From: VAZQ01 sp963785745
GTDB lineage: Bacteria; Pseudomonadota; Alphaproteobacteria; Rhizobiales; Xanthobacteraceae
Reading direction: 5' to 3'
DNA length: 64,000 nucleotides
NCBI GenBank assembly: GCA_963785745.1
Contig: CAWAWR010000009.1
Coordinates: forward strand, 372,001-436,000
In this document: positions 26,520-33,745 of the stretch, piece by piece
Layout: each line of letters begins with the position of its first letter
Position numbering within the stretch: the stretch's first letter is position 1
Notes under the pieces: generated by a model
Database searches by the model: none
Seen by the model: the letters and a program-made list of their open reading frames with translations, nothing else
What the model was told of the DNA's origin: nothing
Translations under genes and position numbers: made by a program

Positions 26520-27668
26520 ATGAAACGAAGCACCAATCGCATTCTCACCACCCATGTCGGCAGCCTGCCGCGGCCGGCCGATCTCCTGGAGATGATGGAC
26601 AAGGGTGGGGGAGGCGATCCGCAAGCCTATGAGCAGCGCTTGCGTTCGGCCGTCGCGGAGATCGTGAACAAGCAGGTCGAACTCGGCATCGACGTGATCG
26701 ACGACGGCGAATACTCAAAGCCGAGTTTCGTGACCTATATCAATCAGCGGTTGGGCGGTTTCGAGACCGATACGACCGGGACCGTCACCAACCAATGGTC
26801 GACGTCGCGCGAAGCGCTGGCGTTTCCGGACTACTACAACGCGCCCGCCAATGCCGGACCGCCGCGGCCGCCGAACATGGTCTGCACCGGGCCGGTCACC
26901 TACAAGGGCCACGATCTCCTCAAACGCGACATCGCGAATTTCAAGGCTGCGCTCGGGAACGTGAAGGTGGAGGAGGCGTTCATGCCGGCGATCTCGCCGT
27001 CGAACGTCGAGGACCGGCACCAGAATGCCTATTACAAGACGCAAGAAGAATTTCTGTTCGCCATCGCCGATGCGCTGGCGGAGGAATACAAGGCGATTGT
27101 CGCCGCCGGCTTGCTTGTCCAGATCGACGACCCGCGGCTCGTTTCCTACTATGCGCTGAAGCCGGACGTGAGCGTCGCGGACTGCCAGAAATGGGCGGGA
27201 CCGCGGATCGCCGCCGTCAACCACGCGCTGCGGGATATCCCGACCGAGAAGATCCGCTTCCACACCTGCTACAGCATCAACATGGGGCCGCGCATCCATG
27301 ACATGCAGCTCAAGGACTGCATCGGCATGATCTTGGGCATCCGCGCCGGCGCCTATTCGTTCGAGGCGGCCAATCCGCGCCACGAGCACGAGTGGAAGGT
27401 GTGGGAGAGCGCGAAGCTGCCGAAGGACAGTGTCCTGATCCCCGGCATCATCTCGCACTCGACCATCCTGGTCGAGCATCCGGAGCTGGTGGCGGAGCGC
27501 ATCGGGCGCTACGCGAAAGTGGTCGGGCGCGAGAACGTGATCGCCGGCTCGGACTGCGGCTTCGCCACCTTTGCCGGCTCCAAGGAGATCCATCCCTCGA
27601 TCGTGTGGGCGAAGTTCAAGTCGCTGAGCGACGGTGCCGCCATCGCCAGCAAGCAGTTGTGGGGGTGA
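26520..27668 (+). CDS. Cobalamin-independent methionine-synthase-like methyltransferase (MetE C-terminal type)
   Basis: 382 residues, the size of the MetE catalytic half alone; the N-terminal folate half is missing, as in many environmental homologues. It begins 'ILTTHVGSLPRPADLLEMM'. Zinc ligands are visible: His248 and Cys250 in 'FHTCYS', Glu282 in 'SFEAANPRHEHEW' and Cys346 in 'GSDCGFA'. Such stand-alone proteins include methyl transferases to thiols and the epoxyalkane:coenzyme M transferase; the exact acceptor cannot be read from sequence. GGGAGG lies 12 bases before the ATG. Divergent from a Bug gene. Confidence 0.82.
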   Translation: MKRSTNRILTTHVGSLPRPADLLEMMDKGGGGDPQAYEQRLRSAVAEIVNKQVELGIDVIDDGEYSKPSFVTYINQRLGGFETDTTGTVTNQWSTSREALAFPDYYNAPANAGPPRPPNMVCTGPVTYKGHDLLKRDIANFKAALGNVKVEEAFMPAISPSNVEDRHQNAYYKTQEEFLFAIADALAEEYKAIVAAGLLVQIDDPRLVSYYALKPDVSVADCQKWAGPRIAAVNHALRDIPTEKIRFHTCYSINMGPRIHDMQLKDCIGMILGIRAGAYSFEAANPRHEHEWKVWESAKLPKDSVLIPGIISHSTILVEHPELVAERIGRYAKVVGRENVIAGSDCGFATFAGSKEIHPSIVWAKFKSLSDGAAIASKQLWG

Positions 27669-27678
27669 CCTCTCCACG

Positions 27679-27784
27679 TCATGGCCGGGCTCGTCCCGGC
27701 CATCCATGTCTTTGACCGCTCGCGATTTAAGACGTGGATGCCCGCGACAAGCGCGGGCATGACGAGTAAACACCACCACCATTC
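27679..27784. repeat. Compound palindromic repeat, plain form
   Basis: ATGGCCGGGctcgtCCCGGCCAT (27681-27703), then an ACGTGGATGCCCGCG-acaa-GCGCGGGCATGA hairpin (27732-27762), joined by a spacer with a 'CCATGTCTTTGACC' arm. The same modules in the same order appear at 44691. A third related hairpin next to it serves as terminator for the OmpA gene. Confidence 0.8.
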
Positions 27785-27786
27785 GC

Positions 27787-27821
27787 AAAAAAATCATGCC
27801 CGGCGCTGAGGCCGGGCATGA
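27787..27821 (-). terminator. Rho-independent terminator after the OmpA-family gene, made from the palindromic repeat
   Basis: On the minus strand the stem TCATGCCCGGC / GCCGGGCATGA (11 pairs, 6-base loop) is followed directly by seven T residues. It lies 27 bases after the stop of the OmpA gene. The stem is the same TGCCCGG...CCGGGCA module found in the neighbouring repeat. Confidence 0.88.
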
Positions 27822-27847
27822 TCACTTTGCATCGATGATTACGGCGC

Positions 27848-29500
27848 TCAGCCCGGAGGCTGACCGCCGGGCGGTCCGCCGGGCGGACCGTCCCCGGGAC
27901 CGCCGGGTTGTCCGTCGCCGCCGGCCATCAGCCCGGTGATGTTGCGCACCTGCACCCGACGGTTCTCGCGGCTGGGCCCATCGGTCGCGACGCGCAGGTG
28001 TTGTTCGCCATAACCCTGCGTCACCAGATTCTCCGGCGGGATATTGAAGTTTGTGGTCAGGATTTCCGCCACCGCTTCGGCGCGGCGGTCGGAGAGCGAC
28101 AGGTTGTCTTCCTCCGAGCCGACAGCGTCGGTGTGACCCTCGATCATGAACACCGTCGACGGGTTTTCCTCGATGACTTTCAGCATCGCGTCCGCGAGCG
28201 CCTGCAATTGCGGGATCTGGTCGGGTGAGACCTCCCACGAGCCGGTCGCGAAGTTGATGGTGTTGATGTCGACGCTCCGCACGCGGTCGCGCAACTCGAC
28301 ATTGTCGCGGATCTCGTCGAGCGAGTAGGCGCGCTCCATCGGCACCAGCGGCGGCGCTTCGAGCGCTTCGTAGAGATAGGTCGGCGGCGCGCTTCCCATG
28401 TCGACGACGTAACGGTCGCGCGGGATCAGGATCCTGGGCGCCGCCAGGCCGAGCAGCACGACGCCGCCCACGACCGCCGCACCGACGGCGAGCCGCCGGC
28501 GATTGTCGATCAGCCCATATTCACGGCCGTCGGGGAAGCGGCGGTAGCGCCGCAGCAGATGACCGCGGGAATCCGTGATGGTGACGATCTCGTAGCCGCC
28601 ACGGTTGACGACAGTGTAGCGCTCCTGACCGCGCGTTTCGAAGCGCGCGTTGCCCCAGCGGCGCATCCGCTCGCCTTCGTCATGACGGATGACGAGGCGG
28701 TTGTTCTCGCGGATCAATCGGCGATTGCCGGGCTCCACGATGATGACCTGGTTGCCGACACGCTCTTCCTTCCGCTTGCCCTTAAGCTCGTTGACGTTGC
28801 CAACCTGGTTGGCCGGCGTAACCCTCGGCTTGCCGAAAGTCTGCGGCTGGATCGGAGGTTGGGTCGTCTTCGGCTGGACGGTCTGCTTCGGACCGAATTT
28901 TGGATCCTGCGTCGGTGCCAGCTTCGGCTGGTCGACGGTCTTCGGTGCAAGCTTGGGCTGATCGACGCTCTTCGGCGCGAACTTGGGCTGGTCGACGGTC
29001 TTTGGCGCGAGCTTGGGCTGATCGACGCTCTTCGGTGCGAGCTTGGGTTGGTCGACGCTCTTTGGTGCGAGCTTGGGCTGCTCGACGCTCTTCGGCGCGA
29101 GCTTGGGTTGATCAACGCTCTTGGGTACGAACTTGGGCTTCGGCTGTTCGACCTGCTTCGGGGCCAGCTTGGGTTGCGGCGTGGTCTGCTGCACCTTCGG
29201 CTGGGTCGGTGGCGTTGGCGGCGTGACCTGCTTCGGCTGCGGGACCGATTTCGGCTGTTGCGGCGGCGTGACCGACTTTTGCACCGGCGGCGGCGCCTTC
29301 GTCGGCGGCGCGTCTTTTTTCTTCTTGGGGTCTTCCTTCTGCTGCGCCAGGATAATGCGGCCCGAACTCGACGTATCGTCAAAGGCCTTCACGATCTGCG
29401 GCAGTCCGATCGCGGACACGACAGTGGTGGCGAGCAATACGCGTCGATAACTCACAATGGTCTTTGCGAACCTGACGGACAATTCGGGCAATCCAGGCAA
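27848..29500 (-). CDS. OmpA-family peptidoglycan-binding protein with a Pro-rich repeat linker
   Basis: 550 residues. The start is a TTG at 29500 with an excellent GAGGAGG site; no ATG fits. After a signal-like segment (about 18-40) comes a long Pro/Lys/Gln linker containing eight 10-residue repeats at 117-196, then a charged region (215-340), one membrane-type span near 345-365 ('LAVGAAVVGGVVLLGLAAPR') and an OmpA domain at about 405-530 with 'VFMIEGHTDAVGSEEDNLSL' and 'SDRRAEAV'. The tail is Gly/Pro-rich. OmpA domains bind diaminopimelate in peptidoglycan, so the linker would reach from membrane to wall. Related to the YiaD/ArfA-like 'OmpA family' of Bradyrhizobium. Confidence 0.88.
   Translation of the reverse strand: MPGLPELSVRFAKTIVSYRRVLLATTVVSAIGLPQIVKAFDDTSSSGRIILAQQKEDPKKKKDAPPTKAPPPVQKSVTPPQQPKSVPQPKQVTPPTPPTQPKVQQTTPQPKLAPKQVEQPKPKFVPKSVDQPKLAPKSVEQPKLAPKSVDQPKLAPKSVDQPKLAPKTVDQPKFAPKSVDQPKLAPKTVDQPKLAPTQDPKFGPKQTVQPKTTQPPIQPQTFGKPRVTPANQVGNVNELKGKRKEERVGNQVIIVEPGNRRLIRENNRLVIRHDEGERMRRWGNARFETRGQERYTVVNRGGYEIVTITDSRGHLLRRYRRFPDGREYGLIDNRRRLAVGAAVVGGVVLLGLAAPRILIPRDRYVVDMGSAPPTYLYEALEAPPLVPMERAYSLDEIRDNVELRDRVRSVDINTINFATGSWEVSPDQIPQLQALADAMLKVIEENPSTVFMIEGHTDAVGSEEDNLSLSDRRAEAVAEILTTNFNIPPENLVTQGYGEQHLRVATDGPSRENRRVQVRNITGLMAGGDGQPGGPGDGPPGGPPGGQPPG
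28913..29152 (-). repeat. Eight in-frame 30-base tandem repeats inside the OmpA gene
   Basis: Each 30-base unit encodes a variant of V(D/E)QPKLAPKS. Eight units run without interruption over codons 117-196; they differ at Asp/Glu, Leu/Phe and Ser/Thr positions, so the array is old enough to have drifted but keeps its length exactly. Copy number is likely to vary between strains by slippage or recombination. Confidence 0.9.
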
Positions 29501-29791
29501 TTCAGCCTCCTCTTGGGACTTCTGCAGCAGTCGATTGGGCGGATCGGTAGCGATATATTGCGGCCGGATTGGGTTTTTCTGCCTGAGGCAGCCCCGATTA
29601 ACAACCGTTCAGTCCCCACCGACAGTGCCGCGCCGGGCGGTCCACTGTGACACGGCGCCGCTGCTCCTTTAACATCCGCCATCAAATCCCGGATGGTGAT
29701 GCCGTACCGGGGCACGGAACACGCCGGTGTTATTAACGCGGCGGTGGGCGTTCGGTTCCACCGGACGCGATCCTGGCAAGAGGAAACGATA

Positions 29792-30532
29792 ATGAACGCA
29801 CGCGTCGGCCTCATCATTCCGTCGTCCAACCGCATGGTCGAACAGGAGATGGTCCGCGCTTTCCCCGCCGGCGTGCATCCGCACATCACGCGGCTGCGCA
29901 TGACCGGACCGAACCGCATGGGGCACGACCAGCTCATTCCGCGCGTCGAGGAAGCGACGCGCGCGCTCGCCGACGCCAAATGCGACGTGGTGGCGTTCCA
30001 TTGCACCGCGAATTCGATGGAGGAAGGGCAGGGCGGCGAGGCCCGCATCCTGTCCGCGGTGCAAGGCTCGGGGGCGCGTCACGCCACCACCACCGCGACC
30101 GCGATCCGCCGCGCGCTCGACGCGCTCGGCGCGCGCAAAATCGCTCTGGTCACGCCGTACAGCCAGGCGGTTACCGACCACGAGGCGGAATTCCTCAACG
30201 AGGCCGGCTACGACGTCATCTACGCCAAGGGTTACGAGCTGGCCGGCAGCGACGCCTATTGCGCGACGCCGCCGCAGGTTTGGCGCGACCGCGCGATCGC
30301 CGCCGCCCGTCCGGATGCCGACGTCTATTTCCTGAGCTGCGCCAATATTTCCGTGTTCGGCATCATCGAAGAGCTGGAAAGCCGTCTCGGCAAGCCCGTC
30401 ATCACCAGCAATCAGACCGTGATCTGGGACGCGCTCGCGCGTCTCGGATGGAGCGACCGCCGCGGCTGCCCGGGACGATTGTTCGCAACCCCCGCCATTG
30501 CGGAGACGGCGCCGGCGGCGCAACGTGCGTGA
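29792..30532 (+). CDS. Maleate isomerase / Asp-Glu racemase-family enzyme
   Basis: 246 residues from the ATG at 29792 (AGAGGAAACG upstream). The fold of the Asp/Glu racemase and arylmalonate-decarboxylase superfamily is shown by 'RVGLIIPSSNRMVEQEM' and two cysteines in matching places, Cys71 in 'AFHCTANSMEEG' and Cys183 in 'YFLSCANISVFG', as in maleate cis-trans isomerase. That enzyme converts maleate to fumarate in nicotinate and related breakdown; a racemase or decarboxylase role is possible. First of four rightward genes (with Bug, flavin monooxygenase and a second Bug), which fits uptake and conversion of a small dicarboxylate. Confidence 0.8.
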   Translation: MNARVGLIIPSSNRMVEQEMVRAFPAGVHPHITRLRMTGPNRMGHDQLIPRVEEATRALADAKCDVVAFHCTANSMEEGQGGEARILSAVQGSGARHATTTATAIRRALDALGARKIALVTPYSQAVTDHEAEFLNEAGYDVIYAKGYELAGSDAYCATPPQVWRDRAIAAARPDADVYFLSCANISVFGIIEELESRLGKPVITSNQTVIWDALARLGWSDRRGCPGRLFATPAIAETAPAAQRA

Positions 30533-30555
30533 CGAAATAGACCGGGGAGTGAGCG

Positions 30556-31593
30556 ATGAACGTCCGTCTTGCCGCGTTGGCAGCCGTATTGGTCATGTCT
30601 GCCGCCGTGCCGGCCGCCGCGCAGGATGACGTCGCCGCCTTCTACAAGGGCAAGCAGGTCCGCCTGATCGTGGGCTCGGCGGTGGGCGGCGGCTACGACC
30701 TCTATTCGCGCGCGCTCGCGCGTCACATGGTCAACCACATCCCCGGCAATCCGACCATGATCGTGCAGAACCAGCCGGCGGCCGGCGGCATGATCCTGAC
30801 CAATCAGCTCTACAATCAGGGCCCCAAGGACGGCACTGTGTTCTCCGCGCCGCTCAACAGCATGCCGACGGCGCCGATGCTGATGAACGGCGCGCAATTC
30901 GACGCCATCAAGCTGAATTGGCTCGGCAGCCTCAACCGCGAGGCCTATGTCGCGTTCCTCTGGCACACCGCGCCGGTGTCGCACATCGCCGACATGGCGA
31001 CCAAGGAAGTGCTGGTCGGCTCCACCACGGTGGGCACCACGATGAACGACTTCCCGCTGCTGCTCAACGATCTGCTCGGCTACAAGTTCAAGCTGGTGCG
31101 CGGCTACAAGGGCACGCCGGAAATCAACATCGCGATCGAGCGCGGCGAGATCCAGGGCAATGCCGGCGTCGGGCTCGCCTCGGTCAAGACGCTGTCGCAG
31201 AAATGGATCGACGAGAAGAAGATCAAGTTCATCGCCCAGTTCAACGAGCAGGCGCAGCCCAACCCGGAGCTCGCCGGGGTGCCGTTGGCGATGGATCAGG
31301 CCAAGACCCAAGCGCAGCGGCAGGCGATGCGGCTGTTGTTTGCGCGCACCGAATTCGCGCGTCCCTATTTCCTGCCGCCCGACGTGCCGGCCGAGCGCGT
31401 GCAGGCGATGCGGCGCGCTTTCGACGCCACCATGAAGGATCCGGCCTTCCTCGCCGAGGCGGAGAAGCTCCAGATCGAGATCCTGCCGATGACCGGCGAG
31501 GCGCTGCAGAAGCTCGTCGGCGAACTCGCCGCGACACCGCCGGAGATCGTTGCGCGCGTAAAAGCCGCGCTCGACGCGCCGGCCGCGAAGTAA
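30556..31593 (+). CDS. TctC/Bug-type periplasmic binding protein, 'FYKG' subgroup (4)
   Basis: 345 residues from the ATG at 30556 (GGGGAG upstream), signal ending 'VPAAAQ'. 'VAAFYKGKQVRLIVGSAVGG' and 'GYDLYSRALARHMVNHIPGN' place it with the genes at 1458, 2622 and 5165, but the usual QNMPGAGSL has become QNQPAAGGM and the ligand loop reads 'GSTTVGTTMND', so its ligand probably differs. Sits 23 bases after the maleate-isomerase-like gene and 7 before the monooxygenase. Confidence 0.88.
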   Translation: MNVRLAALAAVLVMSAAVPAAAQDDVAAFYKGKQVRLIVGSAVGGGYDLYSRALARHMVNHIPGNPTMIVQNQPAAGGMILTNQLYNQGPKDGTVFSAPLNSMPTAPMLMNGAQFDAIKLNWLGSLNREAYVAFLWHTAPVSHIADMATKEVLVGSTTVGTTMNDFPLLLNDLLGYKFKLVRGYKGTPEINIAIERGEIQGNAGVGLASVKTLSQKWIDEKKIKFIAQFNEQAQPNPELAGVPLAMDQAKTQAQRQAMRLLFARTEFARPYFLPPDVPAERVQAMRRAFDATMKDPAFLAEAEKLQIEILPMTGEALQKLVGELAATPPEIVARVKAALDAPAAK

Positions 31594-31600
31594 CCGTCCC

Positions 31601-32755
31601 ATGCAAGTGACATCGGTCGATGCCGACAACGCCGCCCTGCGTTCACGCCGGGCGATGCACGGCGGCAACACGCTGCAGATCGGGCTGTTCGGTCCCAATT
31701 GCTCTTCGGGCCGCGCCGTCACCACCGCGCCGGAGCGCTGGACCGGAAGCTGGGCGGAGAATCTCGCGCTCGCCCGCATGGCGGACGAGGCCGGCATCGA
31801 TTTTCTGCTGCCGATCGGCCGCTGGAAGGGCTACGGCGGCAACACCGACTATCAGGGCGAGACGCTCGAGACCATCAACTGGGCGTCGGGCCTTTTGGCA
31901 TCGACCAAGCGGATCACGGTGTTCGGCACCGTGCACGCGCCGCTGTTCAATCCGATCATCGCGGCCAAGAAGATGGTCACCGCCGATCACATCGGGGCCG
32001 GGCGCTTCGGCCTGAACATCGTGGTCGGCTGGAACGAGGGCGAGTTCGAGATGTTCGGCGTCGAGCAGCGCGAGCACGAGGCGCGCTACGACTATGCCCA
32101 GGAATGGATCGACGCCATCAAGCTCGCATGGTCGGAGCGCGAGGATTTCGATTTCGACGGCCGGTTCCTGAAGCTCAAAGGCATCCGCGCCAAGCCGAAG
32201 CCTTACGGCGGCACGCGGCCGGTGATCATGAATGCCGGCGCGTCGGCGACGGGGCAGGCGTTCGCGATCCGCAACTGCGACGCCTTCTTCGTGCGTCCGT
32301 CGCGCGTGTCGATCGACGAGACCGCGCAGCGGGTCGCGACCGTGAAGCAGGCCGCCAAGGACCTCGGCCGCGAGATCGGCGTCTATACCGTCGGCGTCAT
32401 CACCTGCAAGCCGAGCGAGAAGGAAGCGAAGGAATACTACCAGCATTGGAGCGTCGATCTCGCCGACTGGACGGCGGTCGACGGCATCCTCGCGATCAAG
32501 AACATCACGCCGGAGACCGTGCCGATGGCGGAGTTCAACCTCAAGCGCCGGCAATACACCGAAGGCATGGGCGGACTTTCCATCGTCGGCGACCCCGACC
32601 AAGTCACGAAGCAGCTCGCCGATCTCTCGTCGGCGGGCCTGACCGGCATCGCGGTGTCGGGCGTGAACTATCTCGAAGAGCTTCCCTTCTTTTGTGAGGA
32701 GGTGCTGCCGCGCCTGCAGCGCCTTGGCGTGCGCGTCGCGGCACGGGCCACCTGA
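31601..32755 (+). CDS. LLM-class FMN-dependent monooxygenase (SsuD/RutA-like)
   Basis: 384 residues from the ATG at 31601; no clear ribosome site, and an ATG at 31655 just before 'TLQIGLFGPNCSSG' is a good alternative. Bacterial-luciferase TIM-barrel features: 'ARMADEAGIDFLLPIGRWKG', 'GRFGLNIVVGWNEGEFEMFG', 'RPVIMNAGASATGQAFA'. Closest by eye to RutA and SsuD-type enzymes, which use FMNH2 to open or oxidise small organic molecules. A reductase partner must come from elsewhere. Third gene of the racemase - Bug - LLM - Bug operon; the stop TGA overlaps no gene but the next ribosome site follows immediately. Confidence 0.85.
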   Translation: MQVTSVDADNAALRSRRAMHGGNTLQIGLFGPNCSSGRAVTTAPERWTGSWAENLALARMADEAGIDFLLPIGRWKGYGGNTDYQGETLETINWASGLLASTKRITVFGTVHAPLFNPIIAAKKMVTADHIGAGRFGLNIVVGWNEGEFEMFGVEQREHEARYDYAQEWIDAIKLAWSEREDFDFDGRFLKLKGIRAKPKPYGGTRPVIMNAGASATGQAFAIRNCDAFFVRPSRVSIDETAQRVATVKQAAKDLGREIGVYTVGVITCKPSEKEAKEYYQHWSVDLADWTAVDGILAIKNITPETVPMAEFNLKRRQYTEGMGGLSIVGDPDQVTKQLADLSSAGLTGIAVSGVNYLEELPFFCEEVLPRLQRLGVRVAARAT

Positions 32756-32781
32756 TGCGTGAGTTTGTACGGAGAACAAAA

Positions 32782-33744
32782 ATGAAGAAACTGGCTCTGC
32801 TGCTTGCGATCGCCTGCGGCGTGACGGGGACCGCCTTCGCGCAAAGGCCGGAATGGCCGGCGAAGCCGATCAAGATGCTGGTACCCTATGGCGCGGGCGG
32901 CGCGGCCGACGTCGCGGCGCGGCTGTTTGCCGAGCACCTCGGACAAACCTTCGGCCAGCAATTCGTGGTCGAGAATCGCACCGGCGGCGGCGGCCTGATC
33001 GGCGCGCTAGCGCTGGCGCGCTCCGACCCCGACGGCTACACGGTCGGCAGCGGCGGCATGTCGGTGCATGTGCTGGCGGCGGCGCTGAGCGACAATCCCG
33101 GCTTCGACCCGGTCAAGGATTTCAACCACATCGCGTTTCTCGGCGGCGCGCCAAGCGTCATCGTCGCGCATCCTTCCATCGGCGTGAAATCGATGCAGGA
33201 CATGCTGGCCTATGCGCGCTCGCAGGCGAAGGAGATGCCCTATGTGTCGTCCGGCACCGGCACCGTCGGGCATATCGTGTTCGAATACGTGGTGGTGAAG
33301 GAGAAGCTCAACGCCGTGCACATCCCGTATCGCGCGGGCAGCGCGGCAGTGATCGATCTCCTGGCCGGCCGCGTGACGGTGGGCGCGCTCAATTGGGCGA
33401 CGGCGCGCCAGCACATCCAGGCGGGGACGCTGATCCCGCTCGGCGTATCGTCCGGCAAGCGGCTGCCGCAATTGCCCGACCTGCCGACGCTGAGCGAGCT
33501 TGGCTATCCCGACATCGTGACCACGACCTGGACCATGATCAGCGGGCCGGTCGGGATGCCGAGGACCATCGTCGAAGCGATCAACCGCGAGGTTCGCGCC
33601 ATCGCCGTGAAGCCGGCGCTGAAGAAGCACTTCGAGGACGAAGGTGAGGAGCCGCGGCTGATGTCGCCGGCGGAGCTCACCGATTTTGTCAGGGCCGAGG
33701 TCGCCCGCTGGGTGCCGGTGGTGCGGGCGATGGTGAAGAAGTAA
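32782..33744 (+). CDS. TctC/Bug-type periplasmic binding protein, classical Sec type
   Basis: 320 residues from the ATG at 32782 with GGAGAACAAAA upstream; an in-frame ATG at 32755 would spoil the signal peptide (MKKLALLLAIACGVTGTAFA). Motifs: 'WPAKPIKMLVPYGAGGAADV', 'VENRTGGGGL', 'DPDGYTVGSGGM', 'HIPYRAGSAAVIDLL'. Last gene of the four-gene operon. It ends one base before the stop codon of the oppositely oriented ABC-F gene, with no terminator in between. Confidence 0.88.
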   Translation: MKKLALLLAIACGVTGTAFAQRPEWPAKPIKMLVPYGAGGAADVAARLFAEHLGQTFGQQFVVENRTGGGGLIGALALARSDPDGYTVGSGGMSVHVLAAALSDNPGFDPVKDFNHIAFLGGAPSVIVAHPSIGVKSMQDMLAYARSQAKEMPYVSSGTGTVGHIVFEYVVVKEKLNAVHIPYRAGSAAVIDLLAGRVTVGALNWATARQHIQAGTLIPLGVSSGKRLPQLPDLPTLSELGYPDIVTTTWTMISGPVGMPRTIVEAINREVRAIAVKPALKKHFEDEGEEPRLMSPAELTDFVRAEVARWVPVVRAMVKK

Positions 33745-33745
33745 T

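Noticed and set aside
28913..29152. CRISPR-like array of 30-base repeats
   Set aside because: Units are contiguous with no spacers, and they encode an in-frame peptide repeat in an OmpA-family protein.
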